Below are positions 52,546-61,420 of a DNA stretch of 64,000 nucleotides, one piece after another. The stretch spans positions 1-64,000 of the forward strand of contig NZ_NGJN01000009.1 of NCBI RefSeq assembly GCF_002266855.1. The letters run 5' to 3'. A model generated the notes under the pieces. The model was not told where the DNA came from, did not search any database, and saw only the letters and a program-made list of their open reading frames with translations. Both the position numbers and the translations under genes were made by a program. Position 1 is the stretch's first letter; every line of letters starts with the position of its first letter. The DNA is from Winogradskyella aurantia (GTDB lineage Bacteria > Bacteroidota > Bacteroidia > Flavobacteriales > Flavobacteriaceae).

Positions 52546-53106
52546 TTAATTTTTGTTGACTGTTAACTTTAGTTTTTTCCGTAAACTTTCTTTTGCACGT
52601 GATATCATTGTTCTACAATTACCGTAAGAGATATTCATAATTTGACAAATTTCATCATAGTCATAACCTTCTATAAGGTGAAGGGTTAAACCAGTATTAT
52701 AATTCGGCTTTAACGTTTTCATTGCTTCGATAATACATTTTACCTCCTTTTTGTTTTGACTCTCATGAGACAGTCCGTCATTATCAGCAACTTTATACAT
52801 GATTCCCTCAAGTGGCACCTCATTTAACTTTTGGGTTTTGTTGTATTCCGCAATACTGTTGTTAACAACTATTCGCTTCAGCCAGGCACCAAATGATTTT
52901 AGATCATCAAGTGTATTGATTTTTGTGAACGCTATTAAAAACGACTCTTGCATCACATCCTCCGCCCAAAAAGAATCCTTTAAAATTCTTACAGCGGTAT
53001 TGTACATCGCTTTGTTGTACCTATTATAGACTTCCATCTGCGCGTGCTGGTTGCCTTCTTGGCAAAGCGATAGTAACTGTTCAATATTTTGATTGGTTAG
53101 TGTCAA
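52546..53106 (-). CDS. ECF-type RNA polymerase sigma factor
   Basis: 186 residues. Region 2 is seen as YNRYNKAMYNTAVRIL and AEDVMQESFLIAFTKI, and region 4 as GYDYDEICQIMNISYGNCRTMISRAKESLRKKL, the helix-turn-helix that reads the -35 element. There is no sigma-1.1 or region 3, as normal for ECF factors. It heads a four-gene leftward unit with an anti-sigma-like gene and two repeat proteins. A long palindrome lies upstream of its start. Confidence 0.93.
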   Translation of the reverse strand: MTLTNQNIEQLLSLCQEGNQHAQMEVYNRYNKAMYNTAVRILKDSFWAEDVMQESFLIAFTKINTLDDLKSFGAWLKRIVVNNSIAEYNKTQKLNEVPLEGIMYKVADNDGLSHESQNKKEVKCIIEAMKTLKPNYNTGLTLHLIEGYDYDEICQIMNISYGNCRTMISRAKESLRKKLKLTVNKN

Positions 53107-53157
53107 AAAAACAATTGCTTTGTTATAATGATGTCATCTTTAATGCTTTGTTACACT

Positions 53158-53189
53158 TTCTTAAAAAAAAGAATTTCTTTTTTTAAGAA
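53158..53189. promoter_or_regulatory. 32-base near-perfect palindrome between sigma factor and lon
   Basis: TTCTTAAAAAAA (53158-53169) pairs fully with TTTTTTTAAGAA (53178-53189) around an 8-base centre. It lies 52 bases before the sigma gene start and 146 bases before lon. A smaller palindrome ATTGA-TAT-TCAAT is at 53248-53260. Either could be an operator. Confidence 0.45.
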
Positions 53190-53334
53190 TAGTGGCATGG
53201 GAATTGAATTTAAGTGAGTGTTAATAAGATTGGATATATTATAAGTTATTGATATTCAATATAAAATTAAAAATTAATACATTTAAAACATTGCTATTCT
53301 TTGATTAAAAATGACAGAATGGCTTAAAAATAAT

Positions 53335-55788
53335 ATGAAGAAATCTAATTTTTTAAGACTTGACAGTTTGTCATTACAGGATTTTGATGAAAATTCAGAA
53401 TTAATTCCTTTAATGACTCCTGAAGATGAAGAGCAAATTAATAATGAATCCTTACCAGAATCCTTACCCATATTACCACTCAGAAATACGGTTCTTTTTC
53501 CTGGTGTAGTGATACCTATAACGGCCGGCCGTGATACTTCAATAAAATTAATCAACGATGCTAATAGTGATGGCAAAGTCATCGGTGTTGTTGCGCAAAA
53601 AGATGAAGCTGTAGAAAATCCCGAAGCAAAGGATATTTACAAAACAGGTACGGTTGCAAGAATACTGAAGGTTTTAAAAATGCCTGATGGCAATACAACG
53701 GTTATTATTCAAGGTAAAAAACGTTTTAAGATTAAGGAGATGATTTCCGAAAAGCCGTATCTGAGAGCGGTAATTTCGGATTTACCTGAACAAAAGCCAG
53801 ATAGGGATAATGAGGAATTCAAGGCTATTATTGAGTCTATTAAGGATTTGTCGCTGGAAATAATAAAGGAAAGTCCAAATATTCCTACTGAGGCGACCTT
53901 TGCCATTAAGAACATTGAAAGCAGTTCCTTTTTAGTCAACTTTGTATCGTCTAACATGAATCTTAAAGTGTTAGAGAAACAAGAGCTGCTTAAGATAAAT
54001 GATTTGAAGGAGCGTGCCCTTCAGACCTTAAAATACATGAATCTCGAATATCAAAAACTGGAATTGAAAAATGATATTCAGAGTAAGGTTCAAAGCGATA
54101 TGAACCAACAGCAGCGCGAGTATTTTTTGCACCAACAATTAAAAACTATTCAAGAAGAGTTGGGTGGAGGCGTTGCTTACGGTGAGGAAGTTGAGGAGAT
54201 GCGGAAGCGTGCAAAAAGCAAAAAATGGGACGACAAGGTAAAAATCCATTTTGAAAAGGAATTAGCCAAAATGCAGCGCATGAATCCTCAAGTAGCTGAA
54301 TATTCGATTCAGCGTAATTATTTAGATCTTTTCTTGGATTTGCCTTGGAATGAATTTAGTAAAGACAATTTTGACCTAAAACGGGCCAAAAAGATTCTAG
54401 ATAGAGACCACTTTGGACTTGATGATGTAAAGAAGCGTATTATCGAATATTTAGCGGTTTTAAAATTGCGCAACGATATGAAGTCGCCTATTTTATGTCT
54501 ATACGGTCCTCCGGGAGTAGGTAAAACCTCTTTGGGAAAGTCTATTGCTGAGGCCTTAGGTAGGGAATATGTTAGGATTTCGCTGGGTGGTTTACGAGAT
54601 GAGGCTGAAATACGTGGTCACAGAAAAACCTATATTGGTGCTATGCCGGGTCGAATTATCCAAAGTTTAAAAAAGGCAGGAACATCTAACCCAGTTTTTG
54701 TTCTTGATGAGATAGATAAGTTGTCGGCAGGGCATCAAGGTGATCCGTCATCGGCCATGTTAGAAGTTCTCGACCCTGAGCAAAATAATGCCTTTTATGA
54801 TAATTTCCTCGAAATGGGATTTGATTTATCTAAGGTCATGTTTATTGCTACCTCTAATAGTCTTAATACCATTCAGCCTCCTTTATTGGACCGCATGGAA
54901 ATTATTCATGTAACCGGTTACACCATAGAGGAAAAAGTAGAAATAGCAAAGCGTCACCTGCTACCAAAACAATTAAAGGAACACGGTTTAGATTCATCGG
55001 CTTTAAAAATTGGTAAGCCACAGCTAGAAAAAATTGTTGAAGGCTATACAAGGGAGTCTGGCGTTAGAGGTTTAGAAAAGCAAATCGCTAAGATGGTAAG
55101 GTATGCTGCAAAGAATATTGCCATGGACGAAGAATATAAAATTAAAGTAACTAATGATACAATTGTCGATGTTTTGGGAAGTCCAAGACTAGAACGCGAT
55201 AAATATGAAAATAATAATGTTGCAGGTGTAGTCACTGGATTGGCCTGGACCAAGGTTGGTGGTGATATTTTGTTTATAGAATCAATTCTATCAAAAGGAA
55301 AAGGGAACCTTACCATTACGGGAAATTTAGGTAAAGTCATGAAGGAATCTGCAACCATAGCTATGGAATATATAAAGGCGCATGCAGATAAATTTAACAT
55401 AGACCCAGAGGTGTTAGAGAAATACAATGTACACATTCATGTGCCAGAAGGCGCAACACCCAAGGACGGTCCAAGTGCTGGTGTTACAATGTTGACATCT
55501 TTAGTATCTTTATTCACACAACGTAAAGTAAAAAAGAGTTTAGCTATGACTGGGGAAATCACCTTAAGGGGTAAGGTTCTTCCGGTTGGAGGTATTAAAG
55601 AAAAAATTCTTGCCGCTAAACGTGCGAGAATAAAGGAGATCTTGCTTTGTGAGGATAATAAGCGCGATATTGATGAAATTAAGCCAGAGTACCTCAAAGG
55701 ACTTACATTCCATTATGTAAAGGATATGAGCGAGGTTTTGGATATTGCCATTACCAATCAAAAAGTTAAGAATGCTAAGAAACTATAG
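53335..55788 (+). CDS. lon: ATP-dependent protease Lon
   Basis: 817 residues from the ATG at 53335 ([14 protein letters not shown]); an in-frame ATG at 53311 would add eight residues and is also possible. The N-terminal substrate domain ([19 protein letters not shown]) precedes the AAA+ module with Walker A GPPGVGKT (391-398) and the protease domain with catalytic Ser714 in KDGPSAGV and Lys755 in [10 protein letters not shown]. It degrades damaged and regulatory proteins. Its end overlaps the next gene by 17 bases. Confidence 0.97.
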   Translation: MKKSNFLRLDSLSLQDFDENSELIPLMTPEDEEQINNESLPESLPILPLRNTVLFPGVVIPITAGRDTSIKLINDANSDGKVIGVVAQKDEAVENPEAKDIYKTGTVARILKVLKMPDGNTTVIIQGKKRFKIKEMISEKPYLRAVISDLPEQKPDRDNEEFKAIIESIKDLSLEIIKESPNIPTEATFAIKNIESSSFLVNFVSSNMNLKVLEKQELLKINDLKERALQTLKYMNLEYQKLELKNDIQSKVQSDMNQQQREYFLHQQLKTIQEELGGGVAYGEEVEEMRKRAKSKKWDDKVKIHFEKELAKMQRMNPQVAEYSIQRNYLDLFLDLPWNEFSKDNFDLKRAKKILDRDHFGLDDVKKRIIEYLAVLKLRNDMKSPILCLYGPPGVGKTSLGKSIAEALGREYVRISLGGLRDEAEIRGHRKTYIGAMPGRIIQSLKKAGTSNPVFVLDEIDKLSAGHQGDPSSAMLEVLDPEQNNAFYDNFLEMGFDLSKVMFIATSNSLNTIQPPLLDRMEIIHVTGYTIEEKVEIAKRHLLPKQLKEHGLDSSALKIGKPQLEKIVEGYTRESGVRGLEKQIAKMVRYAAKNIAMDEEYKIKVTNDTIVDVLGSPRLERDKYENNNVAGVVTGLAWTKVGGDILFIESILSKGKGNLTITGNLGKVMKESATIAMEYIKAHADKFNIDPEVLEKYNVHIHVPEGATPKDGPSAGVTMLTSLVSLFTQRKVKKSLAMTGEITLRGKVLPVGGIKEKILAAKRARIKEILLCEDNKRDIDEIKPEYLKGLTFHYVKDMSEVLDIAITNQKVKNAKKL

Positions 55789-56503
55789 TCTTTTAATAGC
55801 AATATTTTTTATAACTGGTTTTATTACCACGGGCTTTGCCCAGGATAAAACCAAATTTAAGAATGTTTTATTGAATGGTAAACCCGCAATACTCAATACC
55901 GTTACAGGAGAGATTACCTTGGTTGAAGACACTATTCGTGATGATTCCTTAAATTTAAAACAAATACCTAAACCTACTGCGGTTAAAGATTCAATACCGA
56001 TAGGTATTCACATAGTCCAAAAGGGGGAAACATTGTTAGATATTTCCAATAAATATAAAGTGCCTTTGAATACGCTTAAGCAACTGAATAACCTGGAGAC
56101 CACCATAGTCAATGAAGGGCAAAGGCTTAAAGTTTCGAGTATAGATACGTTTGATAAGGAGAACCAACAGGATGAATCCAATAGTGAAGTAACCGCTGAT
56201 TTTCATGTGGTTCAAAAGGGAGAAACTCTCTATAGTATATCAAATCAATATAATCTTACGGTTACTGAATTAAAAAATCTAAATAACTTACAATCAGATT
56301 TAGTCAAAATCGGTCAGAGGCTAAAAGTTAGAAACTTAAATAATGAGCCTGATCATTCAAATCTAGATTCAATAATAGTAAAAAGTGGAGATACCCTGTA
56401 TAGTATTGCCAAGAAATATGGCATTTCTGTTAAGGCTTTAAAACAACTAAATAACTTGGTTGATAATCAAATAGTAATAGGCCAAAAACTTCGTTTAAAA
56501 TAG
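55772..56503 (+). CDS. Exported protein with three LysM domains
   Basis: 243 residues from the ATG at 55772; the frame to 55745 would use TTG inside lon and is rejected. A signal peptide ([18 protein letters not shown]) is followed by three LysM repeats at about 79-121, 145-187 and 200-243 ([29 protein letters not shown]), which bind peptidoglycan. It has no catalytic domain. It sits between lon and porQ in one direction. Confidence 0.88.
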   Translation: MLRNYSLLIAIFFITGFITTGFAQDKTKFKNVLLNGKPAILNTVTGEITLVEDTIRDDSLNLKQIPKPTAVKDSIPIGIHIVQKGETLLDISNKYKVPLNTLKQLNNLETTIVNEGQRLKVSSIDTFDKENQQDESNSEVTADFHVVQKGETLYSISNQYNLTVTELKNLNNLQSDLVKIGQRLKVRNLNNEPDHSNLDSIIVKSGDTLYSIAKKYGISVKALKQLNNLVDNQIVIGQKLRLK

Positions 56504-56575
56504 AATTGGGAAGGTTGAAAAAATAAAAAAATCATATCATCGTTTTAAGATAGATTTAGTTATTTTGCAAAACCT

Positions 56576-57595
56576 ATGATTCAAAGGATTGCCACCTTTT
56601 GCTGCTTACTGTTGACCATACCTCATTTTGCACAGTTAGGTGGTGAATCTACGTACCAATTTTTGAATTTAGTATCCTCACCAAGACAGGCCGCCTTAGG
56701 AGGAAAGGTGATTACCAATTTTGACCATGATGTAACGGATGCTTTGTACAATCCAGCATCTATTAATTGGCAGATGAGCAACCAGCTTGCCGTAAATTAT
56801 TCGAGCTATCTTGGCGGTATCAGTTACGGGACAGCAGCTTATGCCTACACTTGGGATAGGCATGTTCAGACCTTTCATATTGGGGTAACCTATATAAATT
56901 ATGGCACCTTTGATGGTTATGACGTTAACGGTATAGCTACAGGTACATTTACAGGAAATGAAACAGCCCTTTCAATGGGGTATAATTATAATATACCTTT
57001 TACGGATTTTTATGTAGGCGCCAATCTAAAGCTTATAACATCTTTATTGGAACAATACAATTCTTTGGGAGGCGCTGTTGATATTGGCGTTATGTACATC
57101 AACGAAAAGTTAGATTTTCATGCAGCTTTGACCATTAGGAATCTAGGAACACAATTTACAACCTATGCCGGTCAAACAGAACCGCTCCCATTTGAAGTGA
57201 ATTTTGGAATGTCACAAACTCTGGAAAATGTACCTTTGAGATGGCATTTAACCTTAGAGAATTTGCAAAAATGGCCTATAGGTGTTTCTAATCCAGCTCG
57301 TGCAACTACAGACTTAGATGGTAATCAAACACAGGAAAAGGTTGGTTTTTTTAATAACGCTTTAAGGCATCTCATTCTTGGGGCTGAATTATTTCCAGAT
57401 CGCGGATTTAATCTTAGGTTGGGCTATAATTTTAGACGTGCCGAGGAATTGAGAATAGTAGATCAACGAAATTTTTCAGGACTTTCGGTAGGCGTAGGAA
57501 TAAAACTTAATAAAATGCGATTTAGTTACACGCACGCGAGATATACCAGCGCGTCAAACACCAGTTTTTTTGGTCTTCAAATAGATTTACAATAG
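56576..57595 (+). CDS. porQ: Type IX secretion system protein PorQ
   Basis: 339 residues with a signal peptide (FCCLLLTIPHFAQ). The start of the mature part, LGGESTYQFLNLVSSPRQAALGG, and the later NPASI and LGAELFPDRGFNLRLGYNFRR are typical of PorQ, an outer-membrane beta-barrel of the PorV family needed for T9SS function and surface attachment of cargo in Porphyromonas. The window also encodes two T9SS cargo proteins. The stop codon overlaps the GTG start of cmk. Confidence 0.92.
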   Translation: MIQRIATFCCLLLTIPHFAQLGGESTYQFLNLVSSPRQAALGGKVITNFDHDVTDALYNPASINWQMSNQLAVNYSSYLGGISYGTAAYAYTWDRHVQTFHIGVTYINYGTFDGYDVNGIATGTFTGNETALSMGYNYNIPFTDFYVGANLKLITSLLEQYNSLGGAVDIGVMYINEKLDFHAALTIRNLGTQFTTYAGQTEPLPFEVNFGMSQTLENVPLRWHLTLENLQKWPIGVSNPARATTDLDGNQTQEKVGFFNNALRHLILGAELFPDRGFNLRLGYNFRRAEELRIVDQRNFSGLSVGVGIKLNKMRFSYTHARYTSASNTSFFGLQIDLQ

Positions 57596-58281
57596 TGAAA
57601 AAAATTATTATTGCGATAGACGGATTTTCTTCAACGGGGAAAAGTACAATTGCTAGAAAAGTGGCCAAGAAATTGAACTACATTTATGTAGATACCGGGG
57701 CAATGTACAGAGCTGTAACCTATTACGCCATAAAACAGGGTTTTATAAAGAATGGCGAATTAAATTCCGAGGGGTTAATCAGTGCCTTAGACAATATTAC
57801 AATTTCATTTAAAATGAATGAAGTTTCAGGAATTGCTGAAGTGTATTTGAATGGTAAAAATATTGAGTCTAATATTAGAACAATGGAAGTGTCAAATTAT
57901 GTGAGTCCTGTGGCAACCTTATCCGAAGTTAGAAAAAAGCTTGTTGAGCAGCAGCAACAAATGGGAAAGGATAAGGGAATCGTAATGGATGGAAGGGATA
58001 TAGGTACCGTTGTGTTTCCGCAAGCCGAACTAAAAATATTTATGACGGCCTCTGTTAAGACAAGAGCCCAAAGACGCTACAAGGAACTTACAGCGCGTGG
58101 GCATAATTTGGATTTTGATGCGGTTCTAGGGAATGTCACCACTCGAGACCACATTGATTCAACTAGGGAGGATTCACCATTAATTAAAGCTAAAGATGCT
58201 ATAGAAATAGACAATTCTGATTTAACTATCGAGGAGCAAGTTCAAACGATTATAACGCTTGCAAATAAAAAGATAACATAA
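57595..58281 (+). CDS. cmk: Cytidylate kinase
   Basis: 228 residues starting with GTG at 57595, which shares one base with the porQ stop (TAGTG). The P-loop GFSSTGKST, DTGAMYRAVTYYA, VMDGRDIGTVVFP and the lid RAQRRYKEL identify CMP/dCMP kinase, which makes CDP from CMP with ATP. It ends at a bidirectional terminator. Confidence 0.96.
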   Translation: MKKIIIAIDGFSSTGKSTIARKVAKKLNYIYVDTGAMYRAVTYYAIKQGFIKNGELNSEGLISALDNITISFKMNEVSGIAEVYLNGKNIESNIRTMEVSNYVSPVATLSEVRKKLVEQQQQMGKDKGIVMDGRDIGTVVFPQAELKIFMTASVKTRAQRRYKELTARGHNLDFDAVLGNVTTRDHIDSTREDSPLIKAKDAIEIDNSDLTIEEQVQTIITLANKKIT

Positions 58282-58325
58282 AAAAAGCAACTTGCACTAA
58301 GATTGATGGATGCAGTTGCTTTTTT
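58281..58325. terminator. Bidirectional terminator after cmk
   Basis: A 12-bp stem AAAAAAGCAACT / AGTTGCTTTTTT with a 21-base loop lies directly after the cmk stop and 29 bases from the end of the convergent LysM gene. Confidence 0.85.
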
Positions 58326-58353
58326 ATAATTTTAAGAGTTTAAACTCCTAGAA

Positions 58354-58731
58354 TTAAAGGTTTGGAATAATTAGCTCTTGATTTGGATGTATTAAATCTG
58401 GATTTTTAAGAATATCGGTATTAGCCGCAAAAATTTTCTGATATTTCATGGGGTCACCGTAATAATGCTTGGCAATTTTCCCTAAGGTTTCTCCAGATTT
58501 TACCGTATGCCGCGCATAAACCGACGTATCTGCCACTTTAATATCAGCCTTTATATCTGCGGGATTTTCACCACCAATCTCTTTAATTTTATCCCATAAT
58601 AAATTTTTCTCGTATTGCGTGGCCGCTGTGCCCTTTACTTTAAGTACACCATTATCCTCGCTGACATCGCCATTTTGAATATTTAATTTTTCACCTAAGT
58701 CTAAAACGCTTTGGTATTTTGCCTTAACCAT
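58354..58731 (-). CDS. BON-LysM protein, Kbp/YgaU-like
   Basis: 125 residues without a signal peptide. A BON-like domain (1-65, DVSEDNGVLKVKGTA) is followed by a LysM domain (75-124, HTVKSGETLGKIAKHYYGD, NPDLIHPNQELIIP). The E. coli homologue Kbp is a cytosolic potassium-binding protein. The match in architecture and length is close, so a K+ sensing role is possible. Confidence 0.88.
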   Translation of the reverse strand: MVKAKYQSVLDLGEKLNIQNGDVSEDNGVLKVKGTAATQYEKNLLWDKIKEIGGENPADIKADIKVADTSVYARHTVKSGETLGKIAKHYYGDPMKYQKIFAANTDILKNPDLIHPNQELIIPNL

Positions 58732-58862
58732 GATAAATAAGATTTAATAATTAATAGTCATGTAAAGATATTAATTAAAAATATAATTTTTGTTGAATTA
58801 GGTGCTTTTAATAGTTTGATAATTAGGACACAACTATAATTTAACGGTCATCTAACTTTTAG

Positions 58863-58894
58863 TTTGGTATTCAGGATAATAAATACTAATTTTG
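58863..58894 (+). promoter_or_regulatory. Bacteroidota-type promoter for rpsA
   Basis: TTTG at 58863-58866 and TAATTTTG at 58887-58894, 20 bases apart, match both consensus boxes. The leader to the start codon is about 110 bases. Confidence 0.75.
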
Positions 58895-58947
58895 CAGACC
58901 TTTTTGGCGGACATAAGAGAGAAGAAAAGGAAAAAACAAAACAACTA

Positions 58948-59009
58948 ATGGCTTCTGTGCCTTCCGCTAAACTTTCAAAGTGTACAGAATACAAATTTTT
59001 ATTCAGCAC
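58948..59009 (+). promoter_or_regulatory. Structured rpsA leader with overlapping short frame
   Basis: TTCTGT (58953-58958) pairs with ACAGAA (58984-58989), enclosing ACTTT-C-AAAGT (58971-58981). An ATG at 58948 opens a 43-codon frame that passes over the rpsA start out of frame and ends at 59079. Both features could serve autoregulation of S1, which is known in other bacteria. Confidence 0.4.
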
Positions 59010-60848
59010 ATGTCTGAAAAAGAAACAAAACAAGCTGAAGTTGAAGCAACTGAAGCAAAAACTGTCGAGGCTCCAGTAGTATCAGAGGCTCAAGCAAATC
59101 CAGAAAAATTCTTAAAGGAGTTCAATTGGCACAATTACGAGGAAGGAATTGAGCAAGTAGCGGACAAAAAACTTGAAGAATTTGAAAAACTAGTATCCGA
59201 GAATTTCGTAGATACCTTAGATGACGAAGTCGTTGAGGGAGAAGTTATTCACATTACGGACAGGGATGCTATAATTGATATCAATGCTAAGTCTGAGGGT
59301 GTGATTTCCTTAAACGAGTTTCGTTACAACCCAGACCTAAAGGTTGGTGATAAAGTAGAGGTATTAATTGATGTGCGTGAAGATGCTACAGGGCAATTGG
59401 TATTATCTCACAGAAAGGCACGTGTCATCAAGGCTTGGGAACGTGTAAACAATGCACATGACAATGGAGAAATCGTAAACGGTTTCGTAAAATGCAGAAC
59501 TAAAGGTGGTATGATTGTGGATGTTTTTGGAATAGAAGCATTCTTGCCTGGTTCTCAAATTGATGTAAAACCTATTAGGGATTACGATCAGTATGTCAAT
59601 AAGACTATGGAATTCAAGGTTGTTAAAATAAACCATGAGTTCAAAAATATAGTAGTTTCCCACAAAGCGCTCATTGAAGCGGATATTGAAGAGCAGAAAA
59701 AAGAAATCATCGGTCAATTAGAAAAAGGCCAAGTATTGGAGGGTGTTGTTAAGAACATTACTTCTTACGGTGTCTTTATAGATCTTGGTGGCGTTGATGG
59801 TTTAATTCATATTACGGATTTGTCATGGTCTCGCATCAACCATCCAAACGAGATTGTGGATTTAGATCAGAAACTGAATGTTGTTATTCTTGATTTTGAT
59901 GAAAACAAATCAAGAATCCAATTAGGTCTTAAGCAATTGAGCAAGCATCCGTGGGAAGCCCTCGGTGAAGATGTTAAGGTTGGCGATAAAGTAAAAGGTA
60001 AAGTTGTAGTCATAGCGGATTACGGTGCTTTTGTAGAAGTAGTTGATGGTGTTGAGGGATTAGTTCACGTTAGTGAAATGTCTTGGTCAACACACTTACG
60101 CTCTGCACAAGATTTTGTAGAGGTGGGTGATGAAATAGAAGCTGTAATTCTAACCTTAGATAGAGAAGAACGTAAAATGTCACTTGGTATTAAGCAATTA
60201 ACACCAGACCCTTGGACAGATATTACAACTAAGTATCCTGTAGGCTCTAAACACTCAGGAATAGTCCGTAACTTCACCAACTTTGGTGTATTTGTAGAAT
60301 TAGAGGAAGGTATTGACGGTTTGATTTACATTTCAGATTTATCTTGGACTAAAAAAATCAAGCATCCATCAGAATTTTGTAATGTAGGGGATACCTTAGA
60401 TGTTGTTGTTCTAGAATTGGACGTTGAAGGACGTAAATTGTCTCTTGGACATAAACAAACGACTGAAAACCCTTGGGATAAGTATGAAACGGAATTCGCG
60501 TTAAATACCACTCATAAAGCAAAAATTTCTGAAATTGTAGATAAGGGTGCAACAGTTGCCTTTAATGAAGATATTGTTGCTTTTGTTCCTTCTCGTCATT
60601 TAGAGAAAGAGGACGGTTCTAAGCTTAAAAAAGGTGAGGAAGCGGAATTCAAAATCATTGAATTTAACAAGGAATTTAAACGTGTTGTGGCTTCCCATAC
60701 TGCTGTGTTTAGGGAAGAAGAAGCAAAAATCGTGAAGAAAGCAGCTAAAAAAGCTGAGGCACAAGCTGCTGAAGCCAAGCCTACTTTAGGAGATGCTAAC
60801 GATGCTTTACAAGCGCTTAAAGACAAAATGGATGGGAAGAAGAAGTAA
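59010..60848 (+). CDS. rpsA: 30S ribosomal protein S1
   Basis: 612 residues from the ATG at 59010 (MSEKETKQAEVEA); the GTG at 58980 is rejected because it adds unrelated sequence. Six S1 RNA-binding domains are at about 72-136, 153-219, 240-309, 324-395, 410-483 and 499-565, with classic motifs ITSYGVFIDLGGVDGLIHITDLSW and similar in domains 3-5. A Lys/Glu/Ala-rich tail follows. It binds mRNA on the small subunit. The gene has its own promoter and terminator. Confidence 0.97.
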   Translation: MSEKETKQAEVEATEAKTVEAPVVSEAQANPEKFLKEFNWHNYEEGIEQVADKKLEEFEKLVSENFVDTLDDEVVEGEVIHITDRDAIIDINAKSEGVISLNEFRYNPDLKVGDKVEVLIDVREDATGQLVLSHRKARVIKAWERVNNAHDNGEIVNGFVKCRTKGGMIVDVFGIEAFLPGSQIDVKPIRDYDQYVNKTMEFKVVKINHEFKNIVVSHKALIEADIEEQKKEIIGQLEKGQVLEGVVKNITSYGVFIDLGGVDGLIHITDLSWSRINHPNEIVDLDQKLNVVILDFDENKSRIQLGLKQLSKHPWEALGEDVKVGDKVKGKVVVIADYGAFVEVVDGVEGLVHVSEMSWSTHLRSAQDFVEVGDEIEAVILTLDREERKMSLGIKQLTPDPWTDITTKYPVGSKHSGIVRNFTNFGVFVELEEGIDGLIYISDLSWTKKIKHPSEFCNVGDTLDVVVLELDVEGRKLSLGHKQTTENPWDKYETEFALNTTHKAKISEIVDKGATVAFNEDIVAFVPSRHLEKEDGSKLKKGEEAEFKIIEFNKEFKRVVASHTAVFREEEAKIVKKAAKKAEAQAAEAKPTLGDANDALQALKDKMDGKKK

Positions 60849-60873
60849 AACTATCATTTTGCCCATATAAATT

Positions 60874-60905
60874 AAAGCCTTTCAGAAATGAGAGGCTTTT
60901 TTATA
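60874..60905 (+). terminator. Terminator after rpsA
   Basis: AAAGCCTTTC / GAGAGGCTTT, a 10-bp stem with one G-T pair and a T tract, lies 25 bases past the stop. Confidence 0.85.
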
Positions 60906-60915
60906 CCTTTAAAAC

Positions 60916-61389
60916 ATGAAGAAATCAGCTTATATTTTGGTTATATGTGCTCTTTCAATTATTGGGTATTATACCTCAGAATCCTTTTTTAGCCAATCCT
61001 GTAGCATGCTAAGTATGGATAAGGTCATCTTAAAAGATATAGCGAATAATAACGACTTATATAAGCCGACAGTAATGGCGGTAATATCAGGACTATTGCC
61101 ATTATGTTTTCTCTTAATTCAAAAAACCGCAGACCTTAAGACGCGCTTTCATAGGGTTGTAAGTGCCCTAATTATAATTTTATCAGGACTTGTATTCTGG
61201 AGACTGAGAATTTTTGGTTTAAATTCAGAATTTCAAATACTGTCGGAGTACAATACACTTTACAACCTACCTGCAACCTTAGATAGAAGCTATCTAAAAT
61301 TTGAAGTTTATCTGTTAATGGGGTTTATCGTTGGTACGCTCATAGCGATATTGATTTTTAGGGATAAGTCAAGGCCGCTCATGTTTTAA
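60916..61389 (+). CDS. Small membrane protein of unknown family
   Basis: 157 residues with four hydrophobic segments (near 5-20, 51-68, 83-98 and 130-147). No family is recognised and no motif suggests activity. It lies directly after the rpsA terminator and is convergent with glgP. Codon use is like its neighbours, and the regular placement of helices supports a real gene. Confidence 0.68.
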   Translation: MKKSAYILVICALSIIGYYTSESFFSQSCSMLSMDKVILKDIANNNDLYKPTVMAVISGLLPLCFLLIQKTADLKTRFHRVVSALIIILSGLVFWRLRIFGLNSEFQILSEYNTLYNLPATLDRSYLKFEVYLLMGFIVGTLIAILIFRDKSRPLMF

Positions 61390-61420
61390 GAGCTAGGTAT
61401 CCTTCAAAATAGTTCTTTTT

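Noticed and set aside
58980-59009. GTG at 58980 as the rpsA start
   Set aside because: It adds ten residues unlike S1 N-termini and lies within the leader hairpin region; the ATG at 59010 fits the family.
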